Below are positions 7,382 through 15,878 of a DNA stretch of 27,610 nucleotides, one piece after another. The notes below the pieces were generated by a model. It did not search any database. It had not been told where the DNA came from and was given only the letters and a program-made list of their open reading frames with translations. A program made the translations under genes and the position numbers. The DNA comes from Gp13-AA77 sp036521995. GTDB lineage: Bacteria > Acidobacteriota > Terriglobia > UBA7540. Position 1 is the stretch's first letter; each line of letters opens with the position of its first letter. Location of the stretch: contig DATDGR010000076.1 of the NCBI GenBank assembly GCA_036521995.1, forward strand, positions 1 to 27,610, in the 5' to 3' direction.

Positions 7382-8095
7382 TCAAGCTGAAACCACGCGT
7401 CCATCCCGCATGCGCACCACGCGATCGCACACGGCAGCGGCCTCGGGGTTATGGGTGATCATCAGGATTGTCTGGTGGAAAGATCGATTCAAGGTTCGCA
7501 GCATATTCAGCACGAGCTGGGAATTCTCCGTATCCAGATTCCCCGTGGGCTCGTCGGCGAACAGAATCTTCGGCTCGCAGATCACGGCGCGAGCGATGGC
7601 CACGCGCTGCTGCTCCCCTCCAGAGAGCGCGTAGGGGCGATAGTTCAGCTTGTCGCCGATGCCAAGCATCTCCGTCACCTGGCGGAACCGGTGAGGATTG
7701 AACCCGTTGCCCTGAATGGCTTGCGCCAGGGCTATATTGTCGTGGGCGCTGAGCGTGGGCAGCAGGTTGAAGCGCTGGAACACAAAGCCGATCTTGTGCC
7801 GCCGGAAGCGGGTGCGGTCGCCGTCGCTCATGCAGCAGAAGTCGTTGCCGTCCACCAGCACGCGGCCACTCGTAGGGCCAGTAAGCCCTCCCAGAATGTG
7901 CAGCAAGGTCGACTTGCCGCACCCGGAGGGTCCGACGACGGCTAAGAACTCGCCTTCCTCAACAACGAGGTTGACGCCGCGGAGCGCAGGAACGTCCACC
8001 TTACCGTAGCGGTAGATCTTCTTCAAATCTTGAGCGAGGATGATGGGTTCCACCGGAGTCGTTCCACCCGAGTTCCCGGGGCACTGCGGTCTCAT
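7382..8095 (-). CDS. ABC transporter ATP-binding protein (LolD/MacB type)
   Basis: The 237-residue ATPase has Walker A GPSGCGKST (residues 55-63), Q-loop FQRFNLLP (107-114), signature LSGGEQQRVAIARA (158-171), Walker B ILFADEP (177-183), a D-loop and the switch His215. The 'FNLLP...DNIALA' stretch and the overall length are typical of the LolD/MacB/FtsE clade, which drives lateral extraction or mechanotransmission rather than channel transport. I chose ATG 8095 because its ATGA overlaps the permease stop by 4 bp; a longer in-frame start at 8140 would lie inside the permease gene. It pairs with the single permease directly upstream, so a homodimeric permease with two ATPase copies is the simplest complex. 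Confidence 0.93.
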   Translation of the reverse strand: MRPQCPGNSGGTTPVEPIILAQDLKKIYRYGKVDVPALRGVNLVVEEGEFLAVVGPSGCGKSTLLHILGGLTGPTSGRVLVDGNDFCCMSDGDRTRFRRHKIGFVFQRFNLLPTLSAHDNIALAQAIQGNGFNPHRFRQVTEMLGIGDKLNYRPYALSGGEQQRVAIARAVICEPKILFADEPTGNLDTENSQLVLNMLRTLNRSFHQTILMITHNPEAAAVCDRVVRMRDGRVVSA

Positions 8096-9195
8096 TCGTA
8101 GGCCAGCGCGTCCACCGGATCGAGCTGGGAGGCACGCCACGCAGGATACAACGCGCCTGCCAGGGTCCCAACGAGCGCCAGCACCGCCGCCTTAACTCCC
8201 CAACCGAGCGTCATCTCCACGGAGAGTGTGGGGAACGCCGCCAGAAAGGCCTTCCTCGTCACGACGCTCACGACCAAACCGACCACAATGCCGGCCACGC
8301 ACAAGAGGCTGGCCTCCCGCAGGATGATCTCCAGAATATACCGCTTCGAGGCCCCGAGCGACTTAAGAATTCCGATCTCGCGAGTCCGCTCCGTAATGGT
8401 GGTGTACATGGACAAGAAGATCACCAAGAAGCCGATCGACACGGCGATGGCGATCATGGCGGTCACGAAATAGGTCAGTTGCGGCAAATTGCTCGAGCTC
8501 ATCAGCGTCATGTACTGCTTGATGGAGTAGATCTGGGCGTCGGGAAGAAGCCGATGGAAAGCGTCGAGCACCTCATCGGTATAGCCGGGGTCGGTACATC
8601 TCACAAAAAAGATCGATGCCTTGTCATGCGAGCTGGAGAGGTCTTGCGCCGTCGAAAGTGGAATGAACAGCCGCGATAGCTTGCCGTGCTCCACGATTGC
8701 GGCAACGTGAAAGTTCTGATTCAACAAACTCAACGTTTGACCCAACTTGATGTGGTTTGCTTTGGCGTAAACGTCATCCACCAGGACGTCGTAGGGCCCC
8801 TGAAAAGCGCCTCCTGCCAGGTAGACGAATCCGCCGCTCACCCGGTTCCAGCTCTCCATGTCGATCCCGTCGATCACACCGATTCCGCCGCCGGTGGCGT
8901 TGGACTGAAAGAGCACAGGCGTGACCGCCAGAACGTGCGGGACTTGCGCCAGCCGGTCTCCGATCTTGATGGGCATCGGCGCCGAGGTGAGCCCAAAGAA
9001 GAACGAAGCGCCGCGCGGCTGCACCATGATGTCAGCGCCGATTCCCTGCGTGCGCCGGGCCGCGTCGTCTAAGAGACCGCTGGTGAGCCCGACCACCATC
9101 AACACCATCGCGACCTCGATGGCTATGGCCAGAATGCTCACCGCCGTCCGGATGGGCCGGTGCAGGACGTTGGCCACAATCAACTTACTGCCCAC
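8092..9195 (-). CDS. MacB/LolC-type ABC permease (FtsX family)
   Basis: The 367-residue inner-membrane subunit has the classic layout: TM1 at about residues 19-39, a large periplasmic domain of about 200 residues, then three TM helices in the FtsX module. The conserved cytoplasmic ERTREIGILKSLGASKRYI lies between TM2 and TM3, and the gene ends PAWRASQLDPVDALAYE. I chose GTG 9195 because GGGGAGGG lies 5 nt upstream. It overlaps the lipoprotein stop by 11 bp, which again suggests coupling. An ATG at 9246 is possible but has no ribosome-binding site. Lol systems usually have LolC and LolE; only one permease is present here, so it probably forms a homodimer like MacB or LolF. Confidence 0.92.
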   Translation of the reverse strand: MGSKLIVANVLHRPIRTAVSILAIAIEVAMVLMVVGLTSGLLDDAARRTQGIGADIMVQPRGASFFFGLTSAPMPIKIGDRLAQVPHVLAVTPVLFQSNATGGGIGVIDGIDMESWNRVSGGFVYLAGGAFQGPYDVLVDDVYAKANHIKLGQTLSLLNQNFHVAAIVEHGKLSRLFIPLSTAQDLSSSHDKASIFFVRCTDPGYTDEVLDAFHRLLPDAQIYSIKQYMTLMSSSNLPQLTYFVTAMIAIAVSIGFLVIFLSMYTTITERTREIGILKSLGASKRYILEIILREASLLCVAGIVVGLVVSVVTRKAFLAAFPTLSVEMTLGWGVKAAVLALVGTLAGALYPAWRASQLDPVDALAYE

Positions 9196-10117
9196 CGGAA
9201 CCCTCCCCACGGCTTGAGGCCGAATCCAACCGGATCTCCTCCGCATTGGCTGGCTTTTCCAGCACGAACTTATCGGCCGGAATCGGCTGGTTGAAGGTCG
9301 CCTTTTCGATCATGATTCCCAGGCTGTAGTCCTCGGCGGGTCGGTCGAGCTCAATGTGAGAAGGATACCGCACGCCCTCGTAGTCACGGTAATCAGCGTA
9401 GTGAACGTCCTCCGTCAAGGCCCCCTTGCCGTCATAGAACTCGACCCTGGAGACCTCTAAGGTCGAAGCGTCGAACCAGATCCGCCGCGAGAGTGCGAGT
9501 TGGCCATGCCCCTCACTGGACCCCTTCTCAGAAGCAGCCGAGACCACGAGGTTTAACACGTCGTAAAACCGCGCTTGCTCTCGTTCCTGGCTGAGAAAAT
9601 ACTGCTCCGCTTCGGAATTCACGGTCGGCATCAATAGCGCATCCAGAATGTGTTGCGGCCGGAGGTTCTCGAGTGAATTCTTGGCCGGCTGAGTGACTTT
9701 GACGCTGCCCACGATGAACTTACCCTTGGGCGGAATCGAGACTCGAAACTCCTTGCCGTCCGAGGCCATGTCGAAGATCGTGGTTCGCACCACCGGGGCT
9801 TGACCCTCCATGCGCAGGTGGTCCGGACTCCGGAGCAAGATGAAGGCCCGCACGTCGTGGTACTGCTTGATGACCCCTGAATAGACCGAGCCCGCCGTCG
9901 GTTCAAGCTCGGCGGTTGCGGTCAAGGTCTGGATGGTTTGCTGCTGCCTCTGAAGCCTCTCCACCAGGTCACGAGCGGAGGTCTCGACCGGAGGGGGTGG
10001 CACGGCGGCCGGCGCGATCCGGGTGGTACGCCGCACGGCGCAGCTCGCCGAAATGAGCCCTAGCAAAGCCACCGCTAGTCCAGCCCCTGATCGCCTAGCC
10101 TCTGCCCAAGAACGCAA
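9185..10117 (-). CDS. LolB/DUF4292-like outer-membrane lipoprotein
   Basis: The 310-residue product has a short basic N-terminus, a hydrophobic segment and a relaxed lipobox ending at Cys26 (GLISASC). A Pro-rich linker follows (APAAVPPPPVE). The body resembles the LolA/LolB half-barrel: helix DLVERLQRQQQTIQTLTA, then strands with the LolB/DUF4292-like pattern LRSPDHLRMEGQAPVV, FDMASDGKEFRVSIPPKGKF and RIWFDASTLEVSRVEFYD, and a later strand containing RYPSHIELDRP. The start is TTG 10117, with GGAAGGTGG about 9 nt upstream; no better in-frame start precedes the signal segment. As the first gene of the operon, with the LolA-like carrier last, it would be the acceptor in the outer membrane. Function as a true LolB is inferred from fold and context only. 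Confidence 0.75.
   Translation of the reverse strand: MRSWAEARRSGAGLAVALLGLISASCAVRRTTRIAPAAVPPPPVETSARDLVERLQRQQQTIQTLTATAELEPTAGSVYSGVIKQYHDVRAFILLRSPDHLRMEGQAPVVRTTIFDMASDGKEFRVSIPPKGKFIVGSVKVTQPAKNSLENLRPQHILDALLMPTVNSEAEQYFLSQEREQARFYDVLNLVVSAASEKGSSEGHGQLALSRRIWFDASTLEVSRVEFYDGKGALTEDVHYADYRDYEGVRYPSHIELDRPAEDYSLGIMIEKATFNQPIPADKFVLEKPANAEEIRLDSASSRGEGSGGQ
9201..9208 (-). promoter_or_regulatory. Strong Shine-Dalgarno deciding a GTG start
   Basis: GGGGAGGG on the minus strand, 5 nt before GTG 9195, inside the 3' end of the lipoprotein gene. It supports the shorter permease start. Confidence 0.7.
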
Positions 10118-10196
10118 TCGCGCTTGCCACCTTCCTTGTGATCTTGCCGCGCCACGCCGATGTCCACAGCTAGGCCCTAACCCCAGATCCCTGTCT

Positions 10197-10225
10197 ATTC
10201 TTCCTCCCTGCTCGGCTTACATCAA
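10197..10225 (-). promoter_or_regulatory. Sigma70-like promoter of the Lol-like operon
   Basis: On the minus strand, TTGATG (10220-10225) and AAGAAT (10197-10202) are separated by 17 bp, about 80 bp before the TTG start at 10117. The -35 abuts a palindromic operator-like site. Confidence 0.4.
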
Positions 10226-10242
10226 AACATACCAGTCAGTTT
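10225..10242. promoter_or_regulatory. TetR-operator-like quasi-palindrome
   Basis: Read on the minus strand it is AAACTGACTGGTATGTTT, a dyad of the form AAACnnACnnGTnnGTTT. The symmetric half-sites match 12 of 18 positions. It abuts the -35 of the Lol-like operon. TetR-family repressors of envelope and efflux operons often bind sites of this shape; no TetR gene is in the window. Confidence 0.4.
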
Positions 10243-10584
10243 ATCACGGTAACATGATCGTTCTTCTTCATGGCCATCGAGCTTCGTTCCGGCTCGCCAC
10301 GGTCGTCTCGCTTGGGATCACCGGGCCCAGGTCTTCCGGTAGAGTCCTATTCGCGTCGCAAGACGGGCAAACTCCAAATTGGGACAGTGCTTCGATACCC
10401 TTGACATACATAAGCATTTGGTATAAACATCACCAAGGGTCGCTCCCAAAACGTACACGGTCCGGCCCGAGCCATGGTTATGGGTCTTCGCTGATGGCCG
10501 CATCACCCAATTCGCGCGAGCGCTGGATCTCCGAAAAATGAGGTAGATACGCTGTTCTAACCCAAACCTACAAGTAATTGTTAT

Positions 10585-10598
10585 AATTAAGCTTAATT
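10585..10598. repeat. 14-bp perfect palindrome in AT-rich island
   Basis: AATTAAGCTTAATT reads the same on both strands and is preceded by a TTATAATT run. It is a possible protein-binding site or a chance product of local AT richness. Confidence 0.4.
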
Positions 10599-11036
10599 GG
10601 AAGGATTTGTGAATCGATGCGAAGATTTATTTCAAACGAGCCTAAACCTGTAACAGACTGATTGTAAATGGATAGTATCCTTAAAATGTCAAGAAAGGGA
10701 AGACTAACCAAACCTAAAATCGCGGAGGAGCCTTGGCGACTCTGGGTGAGTTATTCCCACGCTCCGCGCCGCAAAAGGTCGCACAGTGGTCTCAATGTCG
10801 GTAAGGAGCCGTGGCCTGACAAACAAACCTGGGAAGTACCTTAGAATCAATTTGATACTAAATCGACTGCTGAAGCTACCGGTCAATGAGAATGGGATCC
10901 AGGGGCGGACTACCCTTCCGGTGGCGGGGCGCGGCAACTGGAGGCAGCGCCGAGATACAGCGACAAGAGCCAAGCCCAGCGGCCAATGGCACCTACCCCC
11001 TTTTTGCCGGACCCGTCAGGGAAGGGAACTGAAGAA

Positions 11037-14000
11037 CTAATCGCCCGGTGCGACCGGGAGAGCTTCGGCATCGGCGACAGCCTCCCCGTCGTCACCCGCG
11101 CTTGCGGTTTTCAACCTCAGCGCTGGCACGGGGTCAACAAGCCTCTGGATCTCACGGAACAAATCGTCGGGCCGTATGGGTTTCGGGACGTAGCTGTCCA
11201 TGCCGGCTGCCAGGCATTGCTCCCGATCGCCCTTCATGGCGTGAGCCGTCATGGCGATGATGGGCACATGTGCGGGTGTGCCTCTTTCCTTCCGGCGGAT
11301 CGCTGCCGTAGCTTGGAACCCATCCATCCTCGGCATCTGAACGTCCATCAGCACGATGTCGAAGCTCTCCTTGTCGAGAGCGGCCAAGGCTTCCCGCCCG
11401 TCACCGACGATGGTTACGACGTGGTTTCGTTTCTCGATCAATCGCGAGGTCAACCTCTGATTGACGGCATTGTCTCCAGCCAACAGAACCCGCAGTCTTC
11501 GCTGACCTTCGCGGAGCGAGTGGCGCGTGATCAAAGCCGGCTGTTCAGCTTTGCCGGCCCTGGTTCCCAGGATGGTGACGATAGCGTCCCGCAACTCCGA
11601 CTGGGCGATGGGCTTGGTCAGGTAGGCTGCCACGCCGAGCTCCCGGCAGCGGGTGGCATCGCCTCGCTGACCCGTCGAGGTCAGCATGATGATCCTGGCT
11701 TTCGGGACGTCCGGGCGTTGCTGGATTTGCTCCACCAGGCCGAAGCCATCGCCTTCGGGCATATGGCTATCGACCAGAAGCAGAGCAAAGGGTCTGGCGG
11801 ATTCATCGGCCTCTTCGAGCACTCCAAGGGCTTCCCTGCTGCTCGCGGCCAGCGCCGGTTCCATTCCCCACCCCCGCACCATGTCTCCCAGGATCCGCCG
11901 GTTGGCGGCATTGTCATCCACCACCAGAACTCGCACTCCGGTAAGGTCAACCGGCCCGATGGTCTCAACAGGGGCCGAGTCTTTCGCCCGGCGCACTTTG
12001 GTGGTGAAGTGAAATGAGCTGCCTTGTCCCGCTTGACTCTCTACCCAGATCCACCCTCCCATCATCGCGACCAGGCGCGACGAAATCGTCAGCCCGAGGC
12101 CGGTCCCTCCGAAACGGCGCGTCGTCGAAACATCGGCTTGCGAGAAGGCTTCGAAGATGGTCCTTTGTTTCTCCGGCATGATTCCGATACCGGTATCATG
12201 CACCTTGAAATGGAGCTGAAGATGATCCTCTTGGCGGGCGTCGACGTCGATTTCGAGTCCAATCTCACCGCGCTCTGTAAACTTGATGGCGTTTCCGACC
12301 AGGTTGATGATCACCTGCCTCAAGCGGCCGGGGTCGGCGATGATCTCCTCCGGCACGTCGGGACGTACGTCGCAGGTCAGCTCCAATCCTTTCTCGTGGG
12401 CCCGCCAGGGCCAGGGACTTCAGGGTCATGGACAGGCTTTCCCGCAACCGGAACGGAATGGGATCAAGATCGAGCTTGCCGGCTTCTATCTTGGAGTAAT
12501 CCAGAATATCGTTGATGACGTTTAGCAAGGCATCCGCTGAAGCCTTGGCCATTCCCAGGTATTCGCGCTGCTCGATCGTCAGATCCGTGCTCAGCGTCAG
12601 CTCCGTCATACCCAGGATGCCGTTGATGGGAGTGCGAATCTCATGGCTCATGTTGGCTACAAACTCGCTCTTGGCGCGGTTGGCAGCGTCCGCAGCCGCG
12701 GTGGCCTTCTGGAGCTTTTCGTTCGCGTTCTGCAGTTCGGTCGTTCGCCGCGCGAGTTCGGTTGTCCGCCGCGTCACCTTTTGTTCGAGCGCCTGATTGC
12801 GCCGCAGCAGGTAGCGCACGCGAAGCTGATAGATTCCCCACCCGCCAACCACCAGCGCCAGCCCGCACAGGGTGTAGAACCAGACGGTTTGGTAGTAATG
12901 AGACGGCAACTCAAAGGGCAGCGCGGCACCCATGAAGTTCCAGACCCCGTCGCTGTTGGCAGCCTGGACGCGAAACCGGTAGCTGCCGGGCGGCAGGTTG
13001 GTGTAGTAAGCCGTGCGCCGCTTGCCGGCGTCGATCCATTCGCGGTCAAATCCCTCTAGGCGATAGCGGAGCTGCATCCCTGCCGGAGCCACGAAGCTCG
13101 GTGCGCTGAACTGGATCTCCAGGTTCCCGAAGCCCGGACCAAGACGCAGGCCGTTCCTGATGGGTACCGTCTCCTTGTCGAAGAGCAGATGTTCAATCCG
13201 GACCTGGGGAGCCTGGTTGTTTCGCGGGATGTCATTCGGATCGATCGCAGCCAAGCCCGCCATCGTGGGGAACCACAGCCACCCGTCCTGGCCTTTGCTT
13301 CCGGCCCCGGTAACACCATAGGAGATCTCCCATGATCTCAGCCCGTCCGCCGTGCCGTACGAAACACTATGGATCGAGCGTGCGCGCCCCTCGGCGTAGT
13401 CGTTGAGTTCCTGCTTCCGCACGCGGAAAATCCCGTTGTCGCTGGTCATCCACAGGTATCCCGAGTCGTCCTCCAGGATGGTGCCCACCGTGATGTCAAA
13501 CAATCCCTGGTCGACCGAATAGGAGGTGATGCGGCCGTCCTTGATGCGGTTCAATCCGCCCGGTGAGGTGCCAACCCACACCGTTCCCTCCTGGTCCGCG
13601 TAGACGCACATGACATGGTTGCCAAGCAATCCGTTTTTCGCCGTGTATGCAATCGACTCGCCGTTGCGAAGCCGCGTCAGGCCGTCACCGTCGGTTCCAA
13701 CCCAAAGCGCCCCATCCCGGGGCTTCGACCAGGGCTCGCACCTGGCCGGAAGTTGTGCGGTGTTCGAACCGACCGTCTCTGAAGCGCGCGATTCCGTAGC
13801 CAAAAGTGCCAACCCAGAGGGTGCCTTCGCCATCTTCGAGAAGTGCATCGATGGCAGCGTTGGCCGCCAGCGGGTCCTCATAGACGCTGACTCGTCCGTC
13901 TTTGAGGCGGGCGAGCATCCCATGGGAAAATCCGGTCCAAATGCTCCCATCGCGTCTTTCCAGGAGAGCGTGTACAGCGCTCTTCGGCAGCCCATCGCTC

Positions 14001-15110
14001 GCTGTGTAGGCTCTTACCTTTCCTCCCTTGCGCCCTTCCGTGAGGTGGTTCAGACCGCCGCTGTCGGTTCCGGCCCAAATACTGCCATCACGGGCTTCGA
14101 GTACGCTCCAAACGAGGGGAGCAGACAGGCCCTCTGGTTTGCCGAAGTTTGAGGAATTTGGCGTCCCTCAGTTGCACCAGACCGGCGTCGAAAAGTCCGA
14201 TCCACAGGTTCCCTTCATGGTCCTCGTAGAGCGCAGTGCAATCGAGGCCCGGTAATCCCTGCCGCGCGCTGTACAGATCGAGTCTGCCATCCCGCAGACG
14301 TCCGAGACCCTGCCTGTCAAAGCCGATCCACAGATTGCCATCGCGGTCATTCAGCAGCGAGGTGATATCGGTGCTGGGAAGTCGGGTCGGCCAGACGGCG
14401 ACCTTTCCCTTTTCCAAACGCGCCAGCCCGCCATGGGACGCGCCCACCCAAAGCGCCCCGTCAGGAGTGTCCGCCAGCGCCGTTATGGAATCGCTCGGAA
14501 GCCCATTCCGCTTCGTGTAGGTGGTGAATCTTTCTGCGTCGAGGCGCGCGAGCCCACCGTTGGTTCCGATCCACAGAACTCCCTCGCGGTCCTCCATGAG
14601 GACGTTGACATGGTCGCGCCGAAGCCGGTTTAGACCTTTGTCCGTACCAACCCACAGGTTTCCGTCCCGGCTTTCGACCAAGGCGGTAACGTTATACCCG
14701 GACAGACCATCCTCGGTGGTGTAGGTGTGAAAAGCGCCATTCTGGAAGCGCGTGAGTCCGCTGTCGGTGGCGATCCAAAGGCTTCCGTCGCGGCCAGCCA
14801 GTAGCCTCTGGATGTAGTTTGAAGGCAGGCCTTTGCTGTTACGGCGGTCGAAGAGGCTGAATCGCACGCCATCGAAGCGCGCTAATCCCAACTGAGTGCC
14901 CAACCATAAGTAGCCGTCTTTGGTCTGAGTAATTGAAGAAATCGAAGTCTGTGGAAGCCCTGTATCGACCGTCCAGCGGGTCTGAACGTATTGGGTGACA
15001 GCCTTGCGTGGATCGAGTGCGAGGCTCGGAGTGCTCAGCAAAACCGCTGCCGCGATCGCCTGCAACAAAAGCAGGCGGAGCCGGAGTGTGCGGGCTGGAT
15101 ACAGGTCCAC
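11037..15110 (-). pseudogene. Hybrid two-component sensor kinase, broken by three frameshifts
   Basis: Joined across frames this encodes about 1,355 residues. In order they are: a signal peptide after a GTG start at 15110; fourteen Reg_prop blades of the type DGNLWVGTDKGLNRL (two 7-bladed propellers); a Y_Y_Y domain (near 13200-12950); a TM helix (near 12890-12820); a coiled coil; HisKA with phospho-His in NMSHEIRTPINGILGM; HATPase with NAIKFTE, DTGIGI and GGTGLGL; and two receiver domains. Such proteins sense periplasmic oligosaccharides or other nutrients. The frame changes three times, each needing removal of one base: near 14135 (before EGLSAP), near 13720 (in a C4 run) and near 12402 (in a G3 run). 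Conserved blades or motifs continue without loss across each junction. Receiver 2 reads LAGDN instead of the usual LAEDN. This is either a recent pseudogene or clustered indel errors in the assembly. There is no DNA-binding output domain. Confidence 0.85.
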
Positions 15111-15418
15111 CAGACTCTTATCGACAAGAGTCCAAACAGCCTTTATTCCGCTTACGGAGCGTTAGGCTGGCGGAACCGGCAGGCGAAGAAGGTGCGGAAA
15201 ACGTGCCTGTCCGTCTGTCTATGGAGCACCTACTGACGCTTGTAGGTAAATGGTTTGCTTTCAATTGGCCAGTGTCGTGTCTGCGAAGTTCGCTCACAAA
15301 ATCAGCCGCGGGATTTTGCCTGCTCGCCGAGTCGCGACCTACCTTGCCTTGGCTCGACCCGGATTTAAGTGCACATTCTTAAAAGCACCATCCTTCTAAC
15401 CTACTGACTATAAATAAG

Positions 15419-15449
15419 TTGTACGACGCTAGAAAACGGTAATGTACAA
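15419..15449. repeat. TTGTAC/GTACAA inverted repeat
   Basis: A 6-bp inverted repeat separated by 19 bp, directly left of the 36-bp direct repeats. The right arm begins TGTACAAC, which could be the 5'-TGT tip of an insertion-sequence end. Confidence 0.35.
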
Positions 15450-15456
15450 CACACTT

Positions 15457-15492
15457 TTGCTGATTCTAAAGGACATTCCAGCTTTGGGGAGG
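15457..15492 (+). repeat. 36-bp direct repeat, copy 1
   Basis: Starts TTGCTGATTCTAAA and ends ACATTCCAGCTTTGGGGAGG, with two central bases (GG) that differ from copy 2. The copy-to-copy period is 53 bp. Confidence 0.85.
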
Positions 15493-15509
15493 TTTTCCAC
15501 AGGATTATG

Positions 15510-15545
15510 TTGCTGATTCTAAATCACATTCCAGCTTTGGGGAGG
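15510..15545 (+). repeat. 36-bp direct repeat, copy 2
   Basis: The same as copy 1 except TC in place of GG in the centre. Paired, spaced repeats of this size resemble the multiple transposase-binding repeats at the ends of IS21-family elements. No istA or istB is in the window, so this would be a solo end. Confidence 0.85.
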
Positions 15546-15558
15546 GGGGGTGGGGGGG
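15539..15558 (+). other. G-run with G-quadruplex potential
   Basis: GGGG-A-G7-T-G7 at the right edge of repeat copy 2: 18 G's in 20 bases, able to give four or more G-tracts. Confidence 0.6.
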
Positions 15559-15696
15559 TATACGTTGTTTCGACCCTTTGAGCCTGATTTTGCCCTGCAA
15601 ACTTAGGCTCGGTGGAGAATCTCCAGGTCCGGTCTTCCTTTACTGGTCTAAACATATCGAGACCGTACACTCAGTTCTGCCGGGCTGTCAAGGCCC

Positions 15697-15739
15697 TTCG
15701 CGGGTAAGGCGGCTCGGCGGGCTCAGCCCTTCCCGCGAA
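15697..15739. repeat. GC-rich hairpin
   Basis: TTCGCGGG at 15697-15704 pairs with CCCGCGAA at 15732-15739. The stem extends inward through AAGG/CCTT after one mismatch, and there is no T-run after it. It is a possible remnant of an element end or an attachment-type structure. Confidence 0.5.
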
Positions 15740-15878
15740 CCGGGGGCGCCCGATGCGCACGAGCCCGTGCTACCACAGGCGAGCCGTCAGCGAAGCGGAG
15801 CTTGGGGCAGGGAATGGCTACTCGCAGTACCGGCGCGCTTGGGCGCGGCGTTCCATGTGCTTGGCTCGGGAGCCAGCG

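Larger units (their letters stand above)
10118..11036. other. Gene-poor, AT-richer spacer
   Basis: No convincing gene on either strand over about 900 bp. It holds the operon promoter and operator near 10200-10242 and a TTGACA/TATAAA pair at 10401-10427 with a short 15-bp spacer. A perfect 14-bp palindrome AATTAAGCTTAATT lies at 10585-10598. The part from about 10540 to 10720 is clearly richer in A+T than its surroundings. Confidence 0.6.
15111..15878. other. Gene-free stretch with repeat and mobile-element debris
   Basis: No supported gene in about 770 bp. It contains a TTGTAC/GTACAA inverted repeat, two copies of a 36-bp direct repeat, a long G-run and a GC-rich hairpin, described separately. 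The stretch 15560-15878 has the look of decayed mobile or foreign sequence but no reading frame I recognise. Confidence 0.55.

Noticed and set aside
10023..10541. 172-codon plus-strand frame
   Set aside because: Its first third is antisense to the lipoprotein gene and it runs across the operon promoter; no conserved pattern.
12265..13995. Independent kinase gene starting at 13995
   Set aside because: The first ~90 codons are out-of-frame propeller sequence; the real reading enters this frame at about 13720 after a frameshift.
15536..15560. CRISPR-like repeat
   Set aside because: Only two copies of the neighbouring 36-bp unit and a 17-bp spacer; no array and no cas genes.
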